A stretch of 64,000 nt of DNA from Bradyrhizobiaceae bacterium (GCA_003963145.1 RXJJ01000009.1:277287-341286); one strand, 5' to 3'. Positions 44,906-53,121 are shown, numbered from the stretch's first letter. The notes: a model not told the origin generated them from the letters alone. Numbers and translations are program-made.

Positions 44906-46315
44906 TCAGCAATCGACGAACGCGAATGCCGCCAGCGACGCGAAAACGCTGGCCATAGCCGCGACAATCAACGCGATGTGAAACTGGGAAAACAGGTCCA
45001 AACCTTCAGCGGCCAGAACGGAGCCGAGCATGGCCGTCGCGATCAATCCGCCGGTACGGGCGATTGCGCTGTTGAAGCCCGACGCCGAACCCATGTGCTT
45101 GCTGTCCACCGAACTCAGCACAGCTGTTGTTAGCGGTGCGACGGCGCAGCTCATGCCGAGCGCGAGTACGACAATCGCGGGCACGATCTCGCTCCAATAG
45201 GCCGTGCTGCCCTCAATGCGCAGCATCAGAAGGAAACCGGCGGCAACTCCCAATGGACCGATGCCGAGCAAGAGGCGTGAGCCGAACCGGCCCGCAAGTC
45301 CGCCCATGACCGGCGACATCGCCGACAACACAATGGGCAAGGGCAGCAAGGCTGCCCCGGCGGCGATCGACGAATAGCCCGCGCCCACAATCAATACATA
45401 GGGAAGCAGCACGATCAACGCACCGAGCACGGCATAGAGAAACAAGGTCAGCAGCGTCAGCCCGATAAAACGTCTGGAGACAAAAAGTGCCAGCGGCATC
45501 ATCGCGTGATCGCCCTTGCGCTTCTCGACATAGAGGAACAACAGCAGCAGCGCGCAGGACACGACGAGCATGGCGGCCGCGGCAAACGTCCAGCCGCCCG
45601 GGCCGGACCCGACGGTCAATGCCCATGTCAACCCGCCCAAAGCGAGTGTTGCAAGGATTCCACCCGCGATGTCGAGCGGCATGTCGCCGTTCTTTTCGTC
45701 CGGCGGCACGAATCGCAACGCAAGCCAGATCGCAGCGGCTGCCAGAGGCACGTTGATGAGAAAGATTCCGCGCCAGCCGCCGAGGTCGATCAGCCAGCCG
45801 CCGAAGATCGGCCCGATCGCAGCGGTAACCGCCCCCGTCGATGCCCATAATCCAATAGCGCGGCCTTTGGCTTCTCCGGAAAATGTCTGGCCGAGAATAG
45901 CCAAACTGCTTGGCATCAGAGCTGCCGCCGCAGCCCCTTGTGCAAAGCGGGCGACCTGCATCGCGACGAGATTGGGCGCACCGGCACAAGCGATCGAGGC
46001 AAGAGCGAACAACGCCACTCCGCCGATCAGCATCCGTCGGCGGCCAAAGCGGTCACCGGCCGCACCGCCCAGCAACAGCAGAGCGCTCAGCGGCAGAAGA
46101 TAGGCGTTGATAATCCATTGCTGCGCGCCGGCATCCGCCCCGAGACTGCGCCCGATCACCGGAAGTCCGACATTGACGACGGAGCTGTCGACGAATGCGA
46201 GACTTGAGGCAAGAATCGTCGCAGCCAGAACCATATCCGGCCGAGCGGCGCTTATCGTGCCCTCAACCGCCTGCACTGTCGCGGCATCATTGCTGCTGTG
46301 AAGCGCCTGAGTCAT
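44906..46315 (-). CDS. MFS multidrug-efflux type transporter (DHA2-like)
   Basis: A 469-residue protein with about 14 membrane spans and the EmrB/QacA-like signatures LAFVDSSVVNVGLPVI in span 1, SALLLLGGAAGDRFGRRRMLIG in the span 2-3 loop and motif C-like GPIFGGWLIDLGGWRGIFLINVP. It should expel lipophilic compounds by proton antiport. The start at 46315 follows ACAGGATC. It is divergent from the FMN-reductase gene with 117 bases between. Confidence 0.88.
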   Translation of the reverse strand: MTQALHSSNDAATVQAVEGTISAARPDMVLAATILASSLAFVDSSVVNVGLPVIGRSLGADAGAQQWIINAYLLPLSALLLLGGAAGDRFGRRRMLIGGVALFALASIACAGAPNLVAMQVARFAQGAAAAALMPSSLAILGQTFSGEAKGRAIGLWASTGAVTAAIGPIFGGWLIDLGGWRGIFLINVPLAAAAIWLALRFVPPDEKNGDMPLDIAGGILATLALGGLTWALTVGSGPGGWTFAAAAMLVVSCALLLLFLYVEKRKGDHAMMPLALFVSRRFIGLTLLTLFLYAVLGALIVLLPYVLIVGAGYSSIAAGAALLPLPIVLSAMSPVMGGLAGRFGSRLLLGIGPLGVAAGFLLMLRIEGSTAYWSEIVPAIVVLALGMSCAVAPLTTAVLSSVDSKHMGSASGFNSAIARTGGLIATAMLGSVLAAEGLDLFSQFHIALIVAAMASVFASLAAFAFVDC

Positions 46316-46432
46316 GATCCTGTGATTTCTTTTCCTTGCTCGTTGAGTAATTAAGCGAAGCCGCCCGGCGAATATGATGATCGAATACCTCCGTTGCCAT
46401 CCGATATTGCGAATTTGCGAAAGGACAATCCG

Positions 46433-47023
46433 ATGACAGACAAGATTCTGGTTTTTTACGGTTCCTACCGCTCCGACCGGATGGGCATTCGCCTCGCCGA
46501 CTACATCGTCGCCGGATTGAAAGCACGCGGGATCGATGCCGAACTGATCGACGCGAAAGCTGTCGGCTTGCCGATGCTCGACCGCATGTACAAGGAGCAC
46601 CCGAAAGGCTCGGCACCTGCAGCGCTGGAGGACCTCGCCCAGAAGATCAAGAGTGCCGATGCCTTCGTGTTTGTCACCGGCGAATATAATTGGGGCATGC
46701 AGCCGGGATTGAAAAATCTCACCGATCATTTTCTGGAGGAATGGTTCTGGCGGCCCGCGGCAATCGCCAGCTATTCAGGAGGCCGCCTCGCCGGAACCCG
46801 TGCAAGCTATGCCTGGCACAACACCCTGTCGGAAATGGGAATGGTGGTAATCTCAAGCACGCTCACCGTCGGCCCCATCGGACAGGCGCTGGATGCCGGG
46901 GGCAAACCAACCGGCGATGCCGGGCATGCGCTCGAGAAATCCTTTCCGCGCTTTGCCGACGATCTTTTATGGTGGCTGGAGGCGGCCAAGGCGCAGAGGA
47001 TAAAGAGAGCCCCGCCTTATTGA
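46433..47023 (+). CDS. NADPH-dependent FMN reductase-like flavoprotein
   Basis: A 196-residue flavodoxin-like protein: KILVFYGSYRSDRMGIRLADYIV (FMN phosphate site), DAFVFVTGEYNWGMQPGLKNLTDHF (FMN ring contact) and GGRLAGTRASYAWHNTLSEMGM. Members reduce FMN, quinones, azo dyes or chromate with NADPH. The start has AAAGGACAATCCG. No partner monooxygenase is adjacent; divergence from the MFS gene may indicate shared control by a redox or drug signal (inference). Confidence 0.88.
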   Translation: MTDKILVFYGSYRSDRMGIRLADYIVAGLKARGIDAELIDAKAVGLPMLDRMYKEHPKGSAPAALEDLAQKIKSADAFVFVTGEYNWGMQPGLKNLTDHFLEEWFWRPAAIASYSGGRLAGTRASYAWHNTLSEMGMVVISSTLTVGPIGQALDAGGKPTGDAGHALEKSFPRFADDLLWWLEAAKAQRIKRAPPY

Positions 47024-47102
47024 ACCTTAATCACATGTGATACCGGCGATTGATACCAGTGCCTTGCCGCGGGTATGATCGCTGAGATCGCGGGGACAGA
47101 CA

Positions 47103-47468
47103 ATGACGAGCGGAAGAAGCGTGCACTTTGGATTGATCTGCGGCGTCGGCTTTTTGCTGTTGGCCGGAACGCCGGCAAACGCGGCATCCTGTGCCGTCCA
47201 GATCGATCAGGTCCAGGGCCAGCTCGATGCAGCTCTCGCGCGGCATGCGAAGAGCGCGCCCTATGCCGTCGAATCGAAAGCCGCCAAGCTCGATCACCAG
47301 CCCACACCGGGCACCATCGCCCGCGAGGAGGACAAGCTCGGTGCGTGGGACGGCGGGGAAAAGGCGGTGAAGGCGCTCGCCAGAGCGCGTGACGCACAAG
47401 CCACGGGAAATAGCTCCGACTGCTTCAAGGCTCTTCGTGCGGCAAAACGCGCGATCGCAATCCCTTAA
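47103..47468 (+). CDS. Small periplasmic helical protein, function unknown
   Basis: A 121-residue protein. Residues 1-27 are a signal peptide (LICGVGFLLLAGTPANAAS); the mature part is Ala/Lys-rich and probably helical, with two Cys (near the start and in SSDCFKAL) that may form a disulfide. No family is recognised. CGGGGACAGACA precedes the ATG. Confidence 0.7.
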   Translation: MTSGRSVHFGLICGVGFLLLAGTPANAASCAVQIDQVQGQLDAALARHAKSAPYAVESKAAKLDHQPTPGTIAREEDKLGAWDGGEKAVKALARARDAQATGNSSDCFKALRAAKRAIAIP

Positions 47469-47532
47469 GCTGCGTGAAGCCGACCGCCAGTTTAAGGCGC
47501 TATCCCTACAGGGCCTTTGACTCGTTGAAAAA

Positions 47533-47607
47533 TGGTGGGCGCGACAGGGATCGAACCTGTGACCCCTTCCATGTCAAGGAAGTGCTCTCCCGCTGAGCTA
47601 CGCGCCC
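47533..47607 (-). tRNA. tRNA-Val (anticodon GAC)
   Basis: The minus strand folds into a full cloverleaf: acceptor arm GGGCGCG with CGCGCCC, D-loop AGCTCAGCGGGAGAGC, anticodon stem CTTCC/GGAAG around the loop TTGACAT (anticodon GAC), T-arm with GGTTCGATCCC, and an encoded CCA. GAC reads valine codons GUC and GUU. A T-run follows the 3' end on the minus strand, fitting termination. Confidence 0.95.
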
Positions 47608-47704
47608 GGCCGTACCCGGCTGGATGTTCGGGAAGCGTCCCTATATCGGCTGGGCCGCCTTGAGGCAAGGAAAGTCGGCCAGGGAATAGGCGTTTTTGCC
47701 CGCT

Positions 47705-48067
47705 TCAGGCCGCCAGCATCTTGTTTACTTCGCTGACCAGTTCGCGCAAATGCACCGGCTTGGCCAGCACCTTGGCGTTTTTCGGCGCCTCCGAATCGGA
47801 ATTCAGGGCCACCGCGGCAAACCCGGTGATGAACATGATCTTGATGTCCGGATCGAGCTCGGCCGCGCGGCGCGCCAGCTCGATCCCATCCATTTCCGGC
47901 ATCACGATGTCGGTTAGAAGCATTTCAAAGGGTTCTTCGCGCAACCTCTGATAGGCTGACAGACCGTTGTCGTATGACGACACCGAAAAGCCCGCGTTTT
48001 CAAGGGCCTTCACCAGAAAACGCCGCATGTCGTTATCATCTTCGGCCAAAAGGATTTTGTGCTGCAT
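47705..48067 (-). CDS. cpdR: Response regulator CpdR
   Basis: A 120-residue stand-alone receiver domain. Residues HKILLAEDDNDMRRFLVKAL match the strongly conserved CpdR start; Asp10/Asp11 are the acidic pair, Asp53 in LLTDIVMPEMDGI is the phosphoacceptor and Lys in VLAKPVH the switch lysine. Unphosphorylated CpdR brings substrates such as CtrA-pathway proteins to ClpXP in the alphaproteobacterial cell cycle. The family start at 48067 is chosen; the frame extends to 48136. It is divergent from the hutG-like gene. Confidence 0.93.
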   Translation of the reverse strand: MQHKILLAEDDNDMRRFLVKALENAGFSVSSYDNGLSAYQRLREEPFEMLLTDIVMPEMDGIELARRAAELDPDIKIMFITGFAAVALNSDSEAPKNAKVLAKPVHLRELVSEVNKMLAA

Positions 48068-48271
48068 GACTTGTTTGTACTGCCTGACTTGGTCGCAATC
48101 CGTTGGATGGAACGCTTTGATCTCTATCTGACTCATAGAGAGTAAATTTGGGGTGAAAACAGGGCCTCTTGCCGTCGCCTCGCGCTTTGTAAACAATGAC
48201 TGTAGCAAATGGCACTTGTCCGGCTGAGCGAACATACCGCCGGAAAAGCGCGCCAAAAGGTAGCCGCGACC

Positions 48272-49171
48272 ATGGATGATCTCCGTAACGATTTCGATGA
48301 AACGGGCGTCTCCGCTTTCGAGATTTCCGAGCCGCCGGTCTGGCGCGCGCCGATCATCTTCAATTCCCCGCATTCGGGCTCGCATTATCCGCCGACCTTC
48401 CTTGCCTCCTCCCGCATCGACCTCGCGGCGCTCCGGCGTTCGGAAGATTCGTTCATGGACGAGATGATCTTGCCGCTGATCGAACGCGGCTTTCCCGTCA
48501 TGCGGGTGAATTTTCCCCGCTCCTATGTGGACGTGAACCGGGAGCCCTACGAACTCGATCCGCGCATGTTTGACGGGCGGCTGCCGAGTTTCGCCAACAC
48601 CCGTTCGATGCGGGTCGCCGGAGGCCTCGGTACCATTCCGCGCGTGGTCGGCGACGGCCAGGAAATCTATCGCGAGCGTCTCGATATCGATGACGGCCTC
48701 ATGCGTATCGATTTGCTTTACAAGCCCTATCATCGCGCCCTGCGCCGCCTGATCGCCAGGGCGCACCAGATGTTCGGCGCGGTCGTTCTGGTGGATTGCC
48801 ACTCGATGCCTTCTGTCGGCGTCGCGCGCGACGAAAAAAGGCGGCCCGACATTGTGATCGGCGACCGCTACGGCACCAGCTGCGCCACCTCCCTGTCAGA
48901 CGCCGTGGAAGATACCTTCGCAAATCTCGGCTACAGTGTCGGCCGCAACAAGCCTTACGCCGGCGGTTTCATCACCGAGCATTACGGTCATCCGGCCGGA
49001 GGCATGCATACCATCCAGATCGAGCTCAATCGCGCGATCTACATGAACGAACGCACCCGCGAACGCGGGCCCTATTTCAAAAAGGTCGTCGCTGACTTTG
49101 CCGCGCTGGCGGAAGCGCTGATCGCCGTGCAGCTGGATAGCTCCGGGCCATTTCAGGCCGCGGCGGAGTGA
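48272..49171 (+). CDS. hutG: N-formylglutamate amidohydrolase family protein
   Basis: A 299-residue hydrolase. APIIFNSPHSGSHYPPTFLASSRIDLAALRRSEDSFMDE, PRSYVDVNREPYELDPRMF, VVLVDCHSMPS and ITEHYGHPAGGMHTIQIELNRAIYMNE are the typical blocks of N-formylglutamate deformylases (zinc ligands among the His and Asp). In histidine breakdown it makes glutamate plus formate. No other hut genes are here, so the role could differ. ATG 48272 is preferred; an earlier ATG at 48209 lacks a ribosome site. Confidence 0.85.
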   Translation: MDDLRNDFDETGVSAFEISEPPVWRAPIIFNSPHSGSHYPPTFLASSRIDLAALRRSEDSFMDEMILPLIERGFPVMRVNFPRSYVDVNREPYELDPRMFDGRLPSFANTRSMRVAGGLGTIPRVVGDGQEIYRERLDIDDGLMRIDLLYKPYHRALRRLIARAHQMFGAVVLVDCHSMPSVGVARDEKRRPDIVIGDRYGTSCATSLSDAVEDTFANLGYSVGRNKPYAGGFITEHYGHPAGGMHTIQIELNRAIYMNERTRERGPYFKKVVADFAALAEALIAVQLDSSGPFQAAAE

Positions 49172-49270
49172 ATTTTAAAGCACTCACCTCAGCGCGTCTG
49201 ATATGCCAGGATTTGCCATTCGCAGCGCGCTTTGCCGGCCCCGCATTTTTATCGATATGAGCGCCGGACA

Positions 49271-49359
49271 AGAAAAAAGGGCCACTCGCGAAAGCAAGTG
49301 GCCCAAGTCTAGGGAGGAAACGCCCAAGGAGGGCAGCAATAACGCAAGGCGTTATCGCA
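49271..49359 (-). ncRNA. Candidate trans-acting small RNA with anti-Shine-Dalgarno loops
   Basis: On the minus strand a -35-like TTGCTT and, 17 bases on, a -10-like CATATT (about 49388-49367) are followed by: a 7-bp hairpin (ATAACGC/GCGTTAT, 49355-49339), a hairpin GCCC-TCCTT-GGGC that exposes an anti-Shine-Dalgarno loop (49334-49322), a second unpaired TTTCCTCCC (49320-49312), and an intrinsic terminator with a T-run (49304-49273). The length would be about 88 nt. Exposed CCUCC-type loops are the hallmark of rhizobial anti-SD small RNAs such as the alpha-r14 family; relatedness to a named family is not established. Coordinates of the 5' end are inferred from the promoter. Confidence 0.65.
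49273..49304 (-). terminator. Intrinsic terminator of the candidate small RNA
   Basis: GGGCCACT and AGTGGCCC pair perfectly over a 10-base loop; on the minus strand a run of six T follows. On the plus strand the hairpin is followed by AAGTCTAGG, so it does not serve the hutG gene. Confidence 0.8.
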
Positions 49360-49628
49360 CCGCAACAATATGCAATCGCGCCGCATCAAAAGCAACTGTT
49401 ATTGAAGTTTTACCCATGCAAGAACCGCATAACAGGATTGAGCAAGTCATAATATGACATGCGAATAATATTATACAATTTCAATGCGTTATATAAAAAT
49501 GGCCTCTTATTATACCGGCGATTTGGATCATTCTGCGTCCCAAAAAATGAATCTCAATATTATTTTAATGCGTATTTTTCGCAACTTGACGCCGTGACAA
49601 AATCGGATCGCTAAAGAAATGAATATCC

Positions 49629-49724
49629 ATGAAACGGCAGATGAAGGACGACCACAGCTCCTGCATTGCAGCCGTCATTTCCTTTCTGTACCGCCATGGG
49701 CTATCCGAAGCCATTCGTGCATAG
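49629..49724 (+). CDS. Possible 31-residue peptide
   Basis: The frame MKRQMKDDHSSCIAAVISFL then YRHGLSEAIRA ends 18 bases before the hisN-like gene. Codon third positions look moderately coding-like, but there is only a weak ribosome site. It may be part of the hisN leader instead. Confidence 0.25.
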   Translation: MKRQMKDDHSSCIAAVISFLYRHGLSEAIRA

Positions 49725-49742
49725 GCCCGGCGAGGAAACACC

Positions 49743-50528
49743 GTGACGGTTATCGACTTCACAGCCTTCATCGAACATCTCGCCACCGCCGCCGGCGAAA
49801 CAATTCTTCCCTTTTTTCGCACATCGCTGAGTGTCGAGAATAAAAACGCCGGACGAGATCTCGATCCGGTGACCGAAGCCGACCGCGCGGCGGAAGCCGT
49901 GATGCGGCGGATCATCAAGGAGACATTTCCGAAGCACGGCATCATCGGCGAGGAGTTCGGCGCCGAGCGGGAGGACGCCGAATATGTTTGGGTGCTGGAT
50001 CCGATCGACGGCACCAAATCCTTCATCGCCGGTATGCCAATCTGGGGCACGCTGATCGCGCTGATGCGCCACGGCGTGCCCGCTTACGGCATGATGCATC
50101 AGCCTTATATCGGCGAGCGTTTTTCCGGCGATAACGGCGCCGCCGCCTATCAGGGACCGTCGGGTAAACGCAGCCTCTCGGTGCGGCGCTGCGCCTCGCT
50201 GAACGACGCCACCCTGTTCACCACCAGCCCACGCCTGATGAGGGAAGCGGACCGCGCGCTTTTCGCACGCGTGGAGAAGGATGTCCGTCTGTCGCGCTAC
50301 GGCGGCGACTGTTACGCCTATTGCATGCTGGCGTCGGGCCATCTCGATCTTGTCATCGAAACCGAGTTGAAACCCTACGACGTCGCGGCGCTGATTCCGA
50401 TCGTGAGCGGCGCAGGCGGCATCATGACGACATGGGAGGGTGGCCCGGCGCAGTCTGGCGGGCGCATCATCGCAGCCGGCGACAAGCGCGTGCATGACGC
50501 CGCGCTCAAATTGCTGCAGCAAGCATAG
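49743..50528 (+). CDS. hisN: Inositol-monophosphatase family protein, probably histidinol-phosphatase
   Basis: A 261-residue Mg-dependent phosphatase: GEEFGAERED (metal-ligand Glu), VWVLDPIDGTKSFIAGMPIWG (DPIDGT motif, two Asp) and late YDVAALIPIVSGAGGIMTTW (Asp). The combination FIAGMPIWGTLIAL and the length fit the HisN group, which dephosphorylates L-histidinol phosphate; inositol- or PAP-phosphatase activity cannot be excluded. GTG start at 49743 preceded by GAGGAAACACC. Downstream of it after 2 bases is the TauE/SafE permease, on the same strand. Confidence 0.88.
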   Translation: MTVIDFTAFIEHLATAAGETILPFFRTSLSVENKNAGRDLDPVTEADRAAEAVMRRIIKETFPKHGIIGEEFGAEREDAEYVWVLDPIDGTKSFIAGMPIWGTLIALMRHGVPAYGMMHQPYIGERFSGDNGAAAYQGPSGKRSLSVRRCASLNDATLFTTSPRLMREADRALFARVEKDVRLSRYGGDCYAYCMLASGHLDLVIETELKPYDVAALIPIVSGAGGIMTTWEGGPAQSGGRIIAAGDKRVHDAALKLLQQA

Positions 50529-50530
50529 CC

Positions 50531-51301
50531 GTGACAAATCTGGAGTTCACGCCGGCATTGCTGGCCTTCGTCTTCGTGGTCTTTCTTGTCGCCGGACTGG
50601 TGAAAGGCGTCACCGGGCTCGGTCTGCCGACGGTTGCGATGGGCTTGCTGGCGACACGGCTGCCGCCGCTCAACGCGATCGCGATTATGATCGTGCCTGC
50701 GATCGCAACGAATATCTGGCAGACCTTCGCGGGTCCTTATCTAAGGGCGCTGGTTCGTCGCCTCTGGCCGCTCCTGCTGTCCACCGTGCTCGGAGTCGTG
50801 GGCGGCTCCGGCCTGCTGGTCGGCCCCTACGCACCCTACGGCACCGTGGCCCTTGGAATCCTTTTGGTGATCTACGGGCTGATCTCGCTGCTCCACGTGC
50901 GATTTCATCTTTCGCGCAAGGACGAGGGGTGGACCGGTGCCATTTGCGGACTCCTGTCCGGCCTGAGCGCAGCGATGACCGGGGTCCAAATCATTCCGGC
51001 GGTGGTTTATCTCCAGGCCATCGAGATGGAGCGCGACGAATTCGTTCAGGCGCTCGGCCTGTTCTTCACCACCGCCACCCTCGCGCAGATTTTCAATCTG
51101 ACGAATGCGGGCCTGATGAGCAGCGCACTGTTGCTGCCCGCCCTGATCGGGCTGGGTGCATCACTTGCCGGCATGCATCTCGGTCAGATTCTGCGCGAGC
51201 GCATGGAACCGGATACGTTCCGGCGCTGGTTCCTGATTTCGATCCTGCTTCTCGGCGCCTATATCGCGGTCGACAAGATCATCCGGCTTCATCTCATTTA
51301 A
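50531..51301 (+). CDS. TauE/SafE-family membrane permease
   Basis: A 256-residue protein with about eight membrane segments in the TauE/SafE pattern: VKGVTGLGLPTVAMGLLA in the first repeat and GLLSGLSAAMTGVQIIPAVVYLQ in the second. Members export sulfite, sulfoacetate or related anions, but several subgroups transport other anions. GTG start at 50531, two bases after the hisN stop, so cotranscription with hisN is likely. Its last 8 bases overlap the convergent lipase gene. Confidence 0.88.
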   Translation: MTNLEFTPALLAFVFVVFLVAGLVKGVTGLGLPTVAMGLLATRLPPLNAIAIMIVPAIATNIWQTFAGPYLRALVRRLWPLLLSTVLGVVGGSGLLVGPYAPYGTVALGILLVIYGLISLLHVRFHLSRKDEGWTGAICGLLSGLSAAMTGVQIIPAVVYLQAIEMERDEFVQALGLFFTTATLAQIFNLTNAGLMSSALLLPALIGLGASLAGMHLGQILRERMEPDTFRRWFLISILLLGAYIAVDKIIRLHLI

Positions 51302-52241
51302 AGAGCGGCGTGCCCGGCACGAAGGCGTCGAACGCCGCCCAGAACTGACCGCGATAACGATCCTGCTCCTGCAGAATTTCGTGTTTCGATCCGGCAATGA
51401 CGAGATGAGACCCTGCGCGCAAATGATAGGCAAATTCCTCGATCGCGGGAGTCGAGACGATCTGGTCGTTGCTCGCGGCCAGCATCAGGATCGGCTGGCG
51501 GATCGTCGAGGGATAATCCAGCGCTCGAAATCCTGTCATCGCACTGAATGCGGCGTCGGCCCACGCCACCGTCGGCGAGCCAATGCCGAGCGTTGGCTCG
51601 TCTTCATAGATCGAGGCATTACGCGCGAAGCGCACCGGATCGCTAGTCAGCTTGTTGTTGACGAAGTCTGCGGCGCCCGCGATCTTGTGGCCGCCGCCCG
51701 GCACATAACTCCCGCCGAATCCCATGTAGCGGAACGTGCGGATGGCCATGCGCACCGGCCAGGACATCGTGTTTCCCGGCAGGTCTATCATCGGTGCAGA
51801 CAAGACGATGCGGTCGAACCATCGCTTGCCCGAATGGGCGACGCGCAGCAGCACCGCTCCCCCCATCGAATGCGCCAGCGCGAAATAGGGCGGCGGGCAA
51901 TCCGGCAGCATGATCTGCTGAACCAGCGTTTCGACGTCGGTCTCGTAATCCGAGAAGCTGCGGACATAGCCTTTGTAGGGATCGCGTAATTGACGCGAGG
52001 ACAACCCCTGCCCGCGCCAGTCGATCATGGCCACGGCAAACCCGCGCTCGCGCAGGTCCCGCACGGTCTCGAAATATTTTTCGATGGATTCGGCCCGGCC
52101 GGTGAAAACACAGACCGTGCCCTTGCGGCCCGAAGGCGGCGCCCAGCGCGCGAAACGCAATTCAGCACCGTCGGGCGTCTTGACGGTCCCGGACACGACA
52201 TTGTCGGGCACCGGATTGGCGGGAATGGAAATCAGGGTCAT
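51294..52241 (-). CDS. Lysophospholipase / monoglyceride lipase-like alpha/beta hydrolase
   Basis: A 315-residue hydrolase of the PldB/MGL type (Hydrolase_4): VCVFTGRAESIEKYFETVRDL (oxyanion strand), MIDWRGQGLSSR, ALAHSMGGAVLLR (nucleophile Ser in AHSMGG), LMLAASNDQIVS (Asp) and AGSKHEILQEQD (His). The call fits lysophospholipid or monoacylglycerol breakdown in the cytoplasm. ATG at 52241 gives the family start (an open frame to 52421 covers the repeat region). It overlaps the end of the convergent TauE gene by eight bases. Confidence 0.88.
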   Translation of the reverse strand: MTLISIPANPVPDNVVSGTVKTPDGAELRFARWAPPSGRKGTVCVFTGRAESIEKYFETVRDLRERGFAVAMIDWRGQGLSSRQLRDPYKGYVRSFSDYETDVETLVQQIMLPDCPPPYFALAHSMGGAVLLRVAHSGKRWFDRIVLSAPMIDLPGNTMSWPVRMAIRTFRYMGFGGSYVPGGGHKIAGAADFVNNKLTSDPVRFARNASIYEDEPTLGIGSPTVAWADAAFSAMTGFRALDYPSTIRQPILMLAASNDQIVSTPAIEEFAYHLRAGSHLVIAGSKHEILQEQDRYRGQFWAAFDAFVPGTPLFK

Positions 52242-52294
52242 GCAGAAAAAGCCGAATTGAATTGCCGGCCGGAAGCCGCAAGTCCCCATGGCCT

Positions 52295-52380
52295 CGTCAC
52301 GGCCGGGCCTGCCCCGGCCATCCACGTCTTGGAACCAGAACGGACAAGACGTGGATGCCCGGCACACGACCGGGCATGAC
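52295..52380. repeat. Dispersed palindromic repeat of Bradyrhizobiaceae type
   Basis: Two arms, CGTCACGGCCGGGC... and ...CCGGGCATGAC, face each other around a perfect 13-bp inverted repeat CATCCACGTCTTG (52319-52331) and CAAGACGTGGATG (52345-52357). This is the layout of the REP-like intergenic element common in Bradyrhizobium/Rhodopseudomonas genomes (recalled, not searched). Confidence 0.75.
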
Positions 52381-52519
52381 AGAAATCTATCATCGAAAAA
52401 CCCCTTGAAGCCCGAAAGCACCCTCCCATATCAGTTCCGTGCAGGCCAGTTAAGGCTGCACGCAGAACGAAACCCGGCCAATCCGGCGGGTAGTCTGCTC
52501 TTTGGAAAAAGAGTGGCGC

Positions 52520-52614
52520 GTTGTGCTGAAAGACCCGTTCCGGACTCCCTGTTCGAAGGCCGGATATCCGTCTTCCATCACGCGCGCTGGTCGCTCAACT
52601 TTGGAGGACTGAAA
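52520..52614 (+). promoter_or_regulatory. ROSE-type RNA thermometer leader of hsp20
   Basis: Just before the start, GGTC-G-CTC (52589-52596) pairs with GAGGAC (52604-52609) over the loop AACTTTG, leaving one bulged G at 52593 opposite the Shine-Dalgarno GGAGGA. A hairpin that hides the ribosome site with a bulged G after a UC/UU pyrimidine pair is the signature of ROSE elements, which control rhizobial small heat-shock genes by melting at high temperature. An upstream TCCGG...CCGGA pairing (about 52551-52565) fits the multi-stem layout. Confidence 0.65.
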
Positions 52615-53091
52615 ATGCGTACATTCGATCTCACCCCCTTCTATCGTTCCACCGTCGGTTTCGATCGTCTTTTCTCGCTGCTCGATCAGGCATCGGGTGA
52701 CGGCTCCAGCGGCTATCCGCCGTACAACATCGAACGCACCGGCGAGAACGAGTTCCGCGTCAGCGTCGCGGTTTCCGGCTTCTCCCAGAATGAAATCTCT
52801 GTGGTCTCGAAAGAGAACACCCTCACCATCAAGGGCGAGAAAGCCGCCAACGAGAACGGCAAGCAAGGCGAAGTGCTCTATCGCGGCATTGCGTCGCGCG
52901 CTTTCGAGCGTACCTTCCACCTCGCCGACTTCGTGCAGGTAAAGACCGCCTCGCTTGAAAACGGTCTGCTTCACGTCGATCTCGTTCGCGAGATTCCCGA
53001 GGCGAAGAAGCCGCGCAACATTCCGGTGACAACCGGACCGGCCCAGCCCGCTCCGGTGATCGAAGGCCAGAGTGACAAGGCTGCGGCCTAA
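52615..53091 (+). CDS. Small heat-shock protein (Hsp20/IbpA family)
   Basis: A 158-residue alpha-crystallin-domain chaperone. The core domain (about 28-125) has YPPYNIERTGENEFRVSVAVSGF, NTLTIKGEKAANENGKQGEVLYRGIASRAFERTFHL and ASLENGLLHVDLVREIPE. The N-terminus MRTFDLTPFYRSTVGFDRLF matches class A rhizobial small Hsps. It prevents aggregation of heat-damaged proteins in the cytoplasm. Start at 52615 follows TTGGAGGACTGAAA, the sequence hidden by the ROSE-like hairpin. A terminator follows at 53122-53154. Confidence 0.93.
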   Translation: MRTFDLTPFYRSTVGFDRLFSLLDQASGDGSSGYPPYNIERTGENEFRVSVAVSGFSQNEISVVSKENTLTIKGEKAANENGKQGEVLYRGIASRAFERTFHLADFVQVKTASLENGLLHVDLVREIPEAKKPRNIPVTTGPAQPAPVIEGQSDKAAA

Positions 53092-53121
53092 GCTGCAAAC
53101 CTCCAGTCTGCCTTGACTGCG

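Larger units (their letters stand above)
49172..49628. other. AT-rich intergenic region containing a candidate small RNA
   Basis: This stretch between hutG and the hisN-like gene is far more AT-rich than its surroundings, especially 49380-49580, and has no supported protein gene. Its minus strand carries the candidate small RNA at about 49271-49359 with its own terminator. On the plus strand TTGACG at 49586-49591 with CGCTAA 17 bases later may be a weak promoter for the downstream gene. Confidence 0.65.
52242..52614. other. Gap between the lipase and hsp20 genes
   Basis: Holds a dispersed palindromic repeat (52295-52380), a perfect CTCTTT/AAAGAG hairpin (52498-52513) and the structured leader of hsp20 (52520-52614). 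No gene is seen. Confidence 0.65.

Noticed and set aside
49279..49304. Hairpin read as a plus-strand terminator of the N-formylglutamate amidohydrolase gene
   Set aside because: The T-run lies only on the minus-strand side; the plus side continues AAGTCTAGG.
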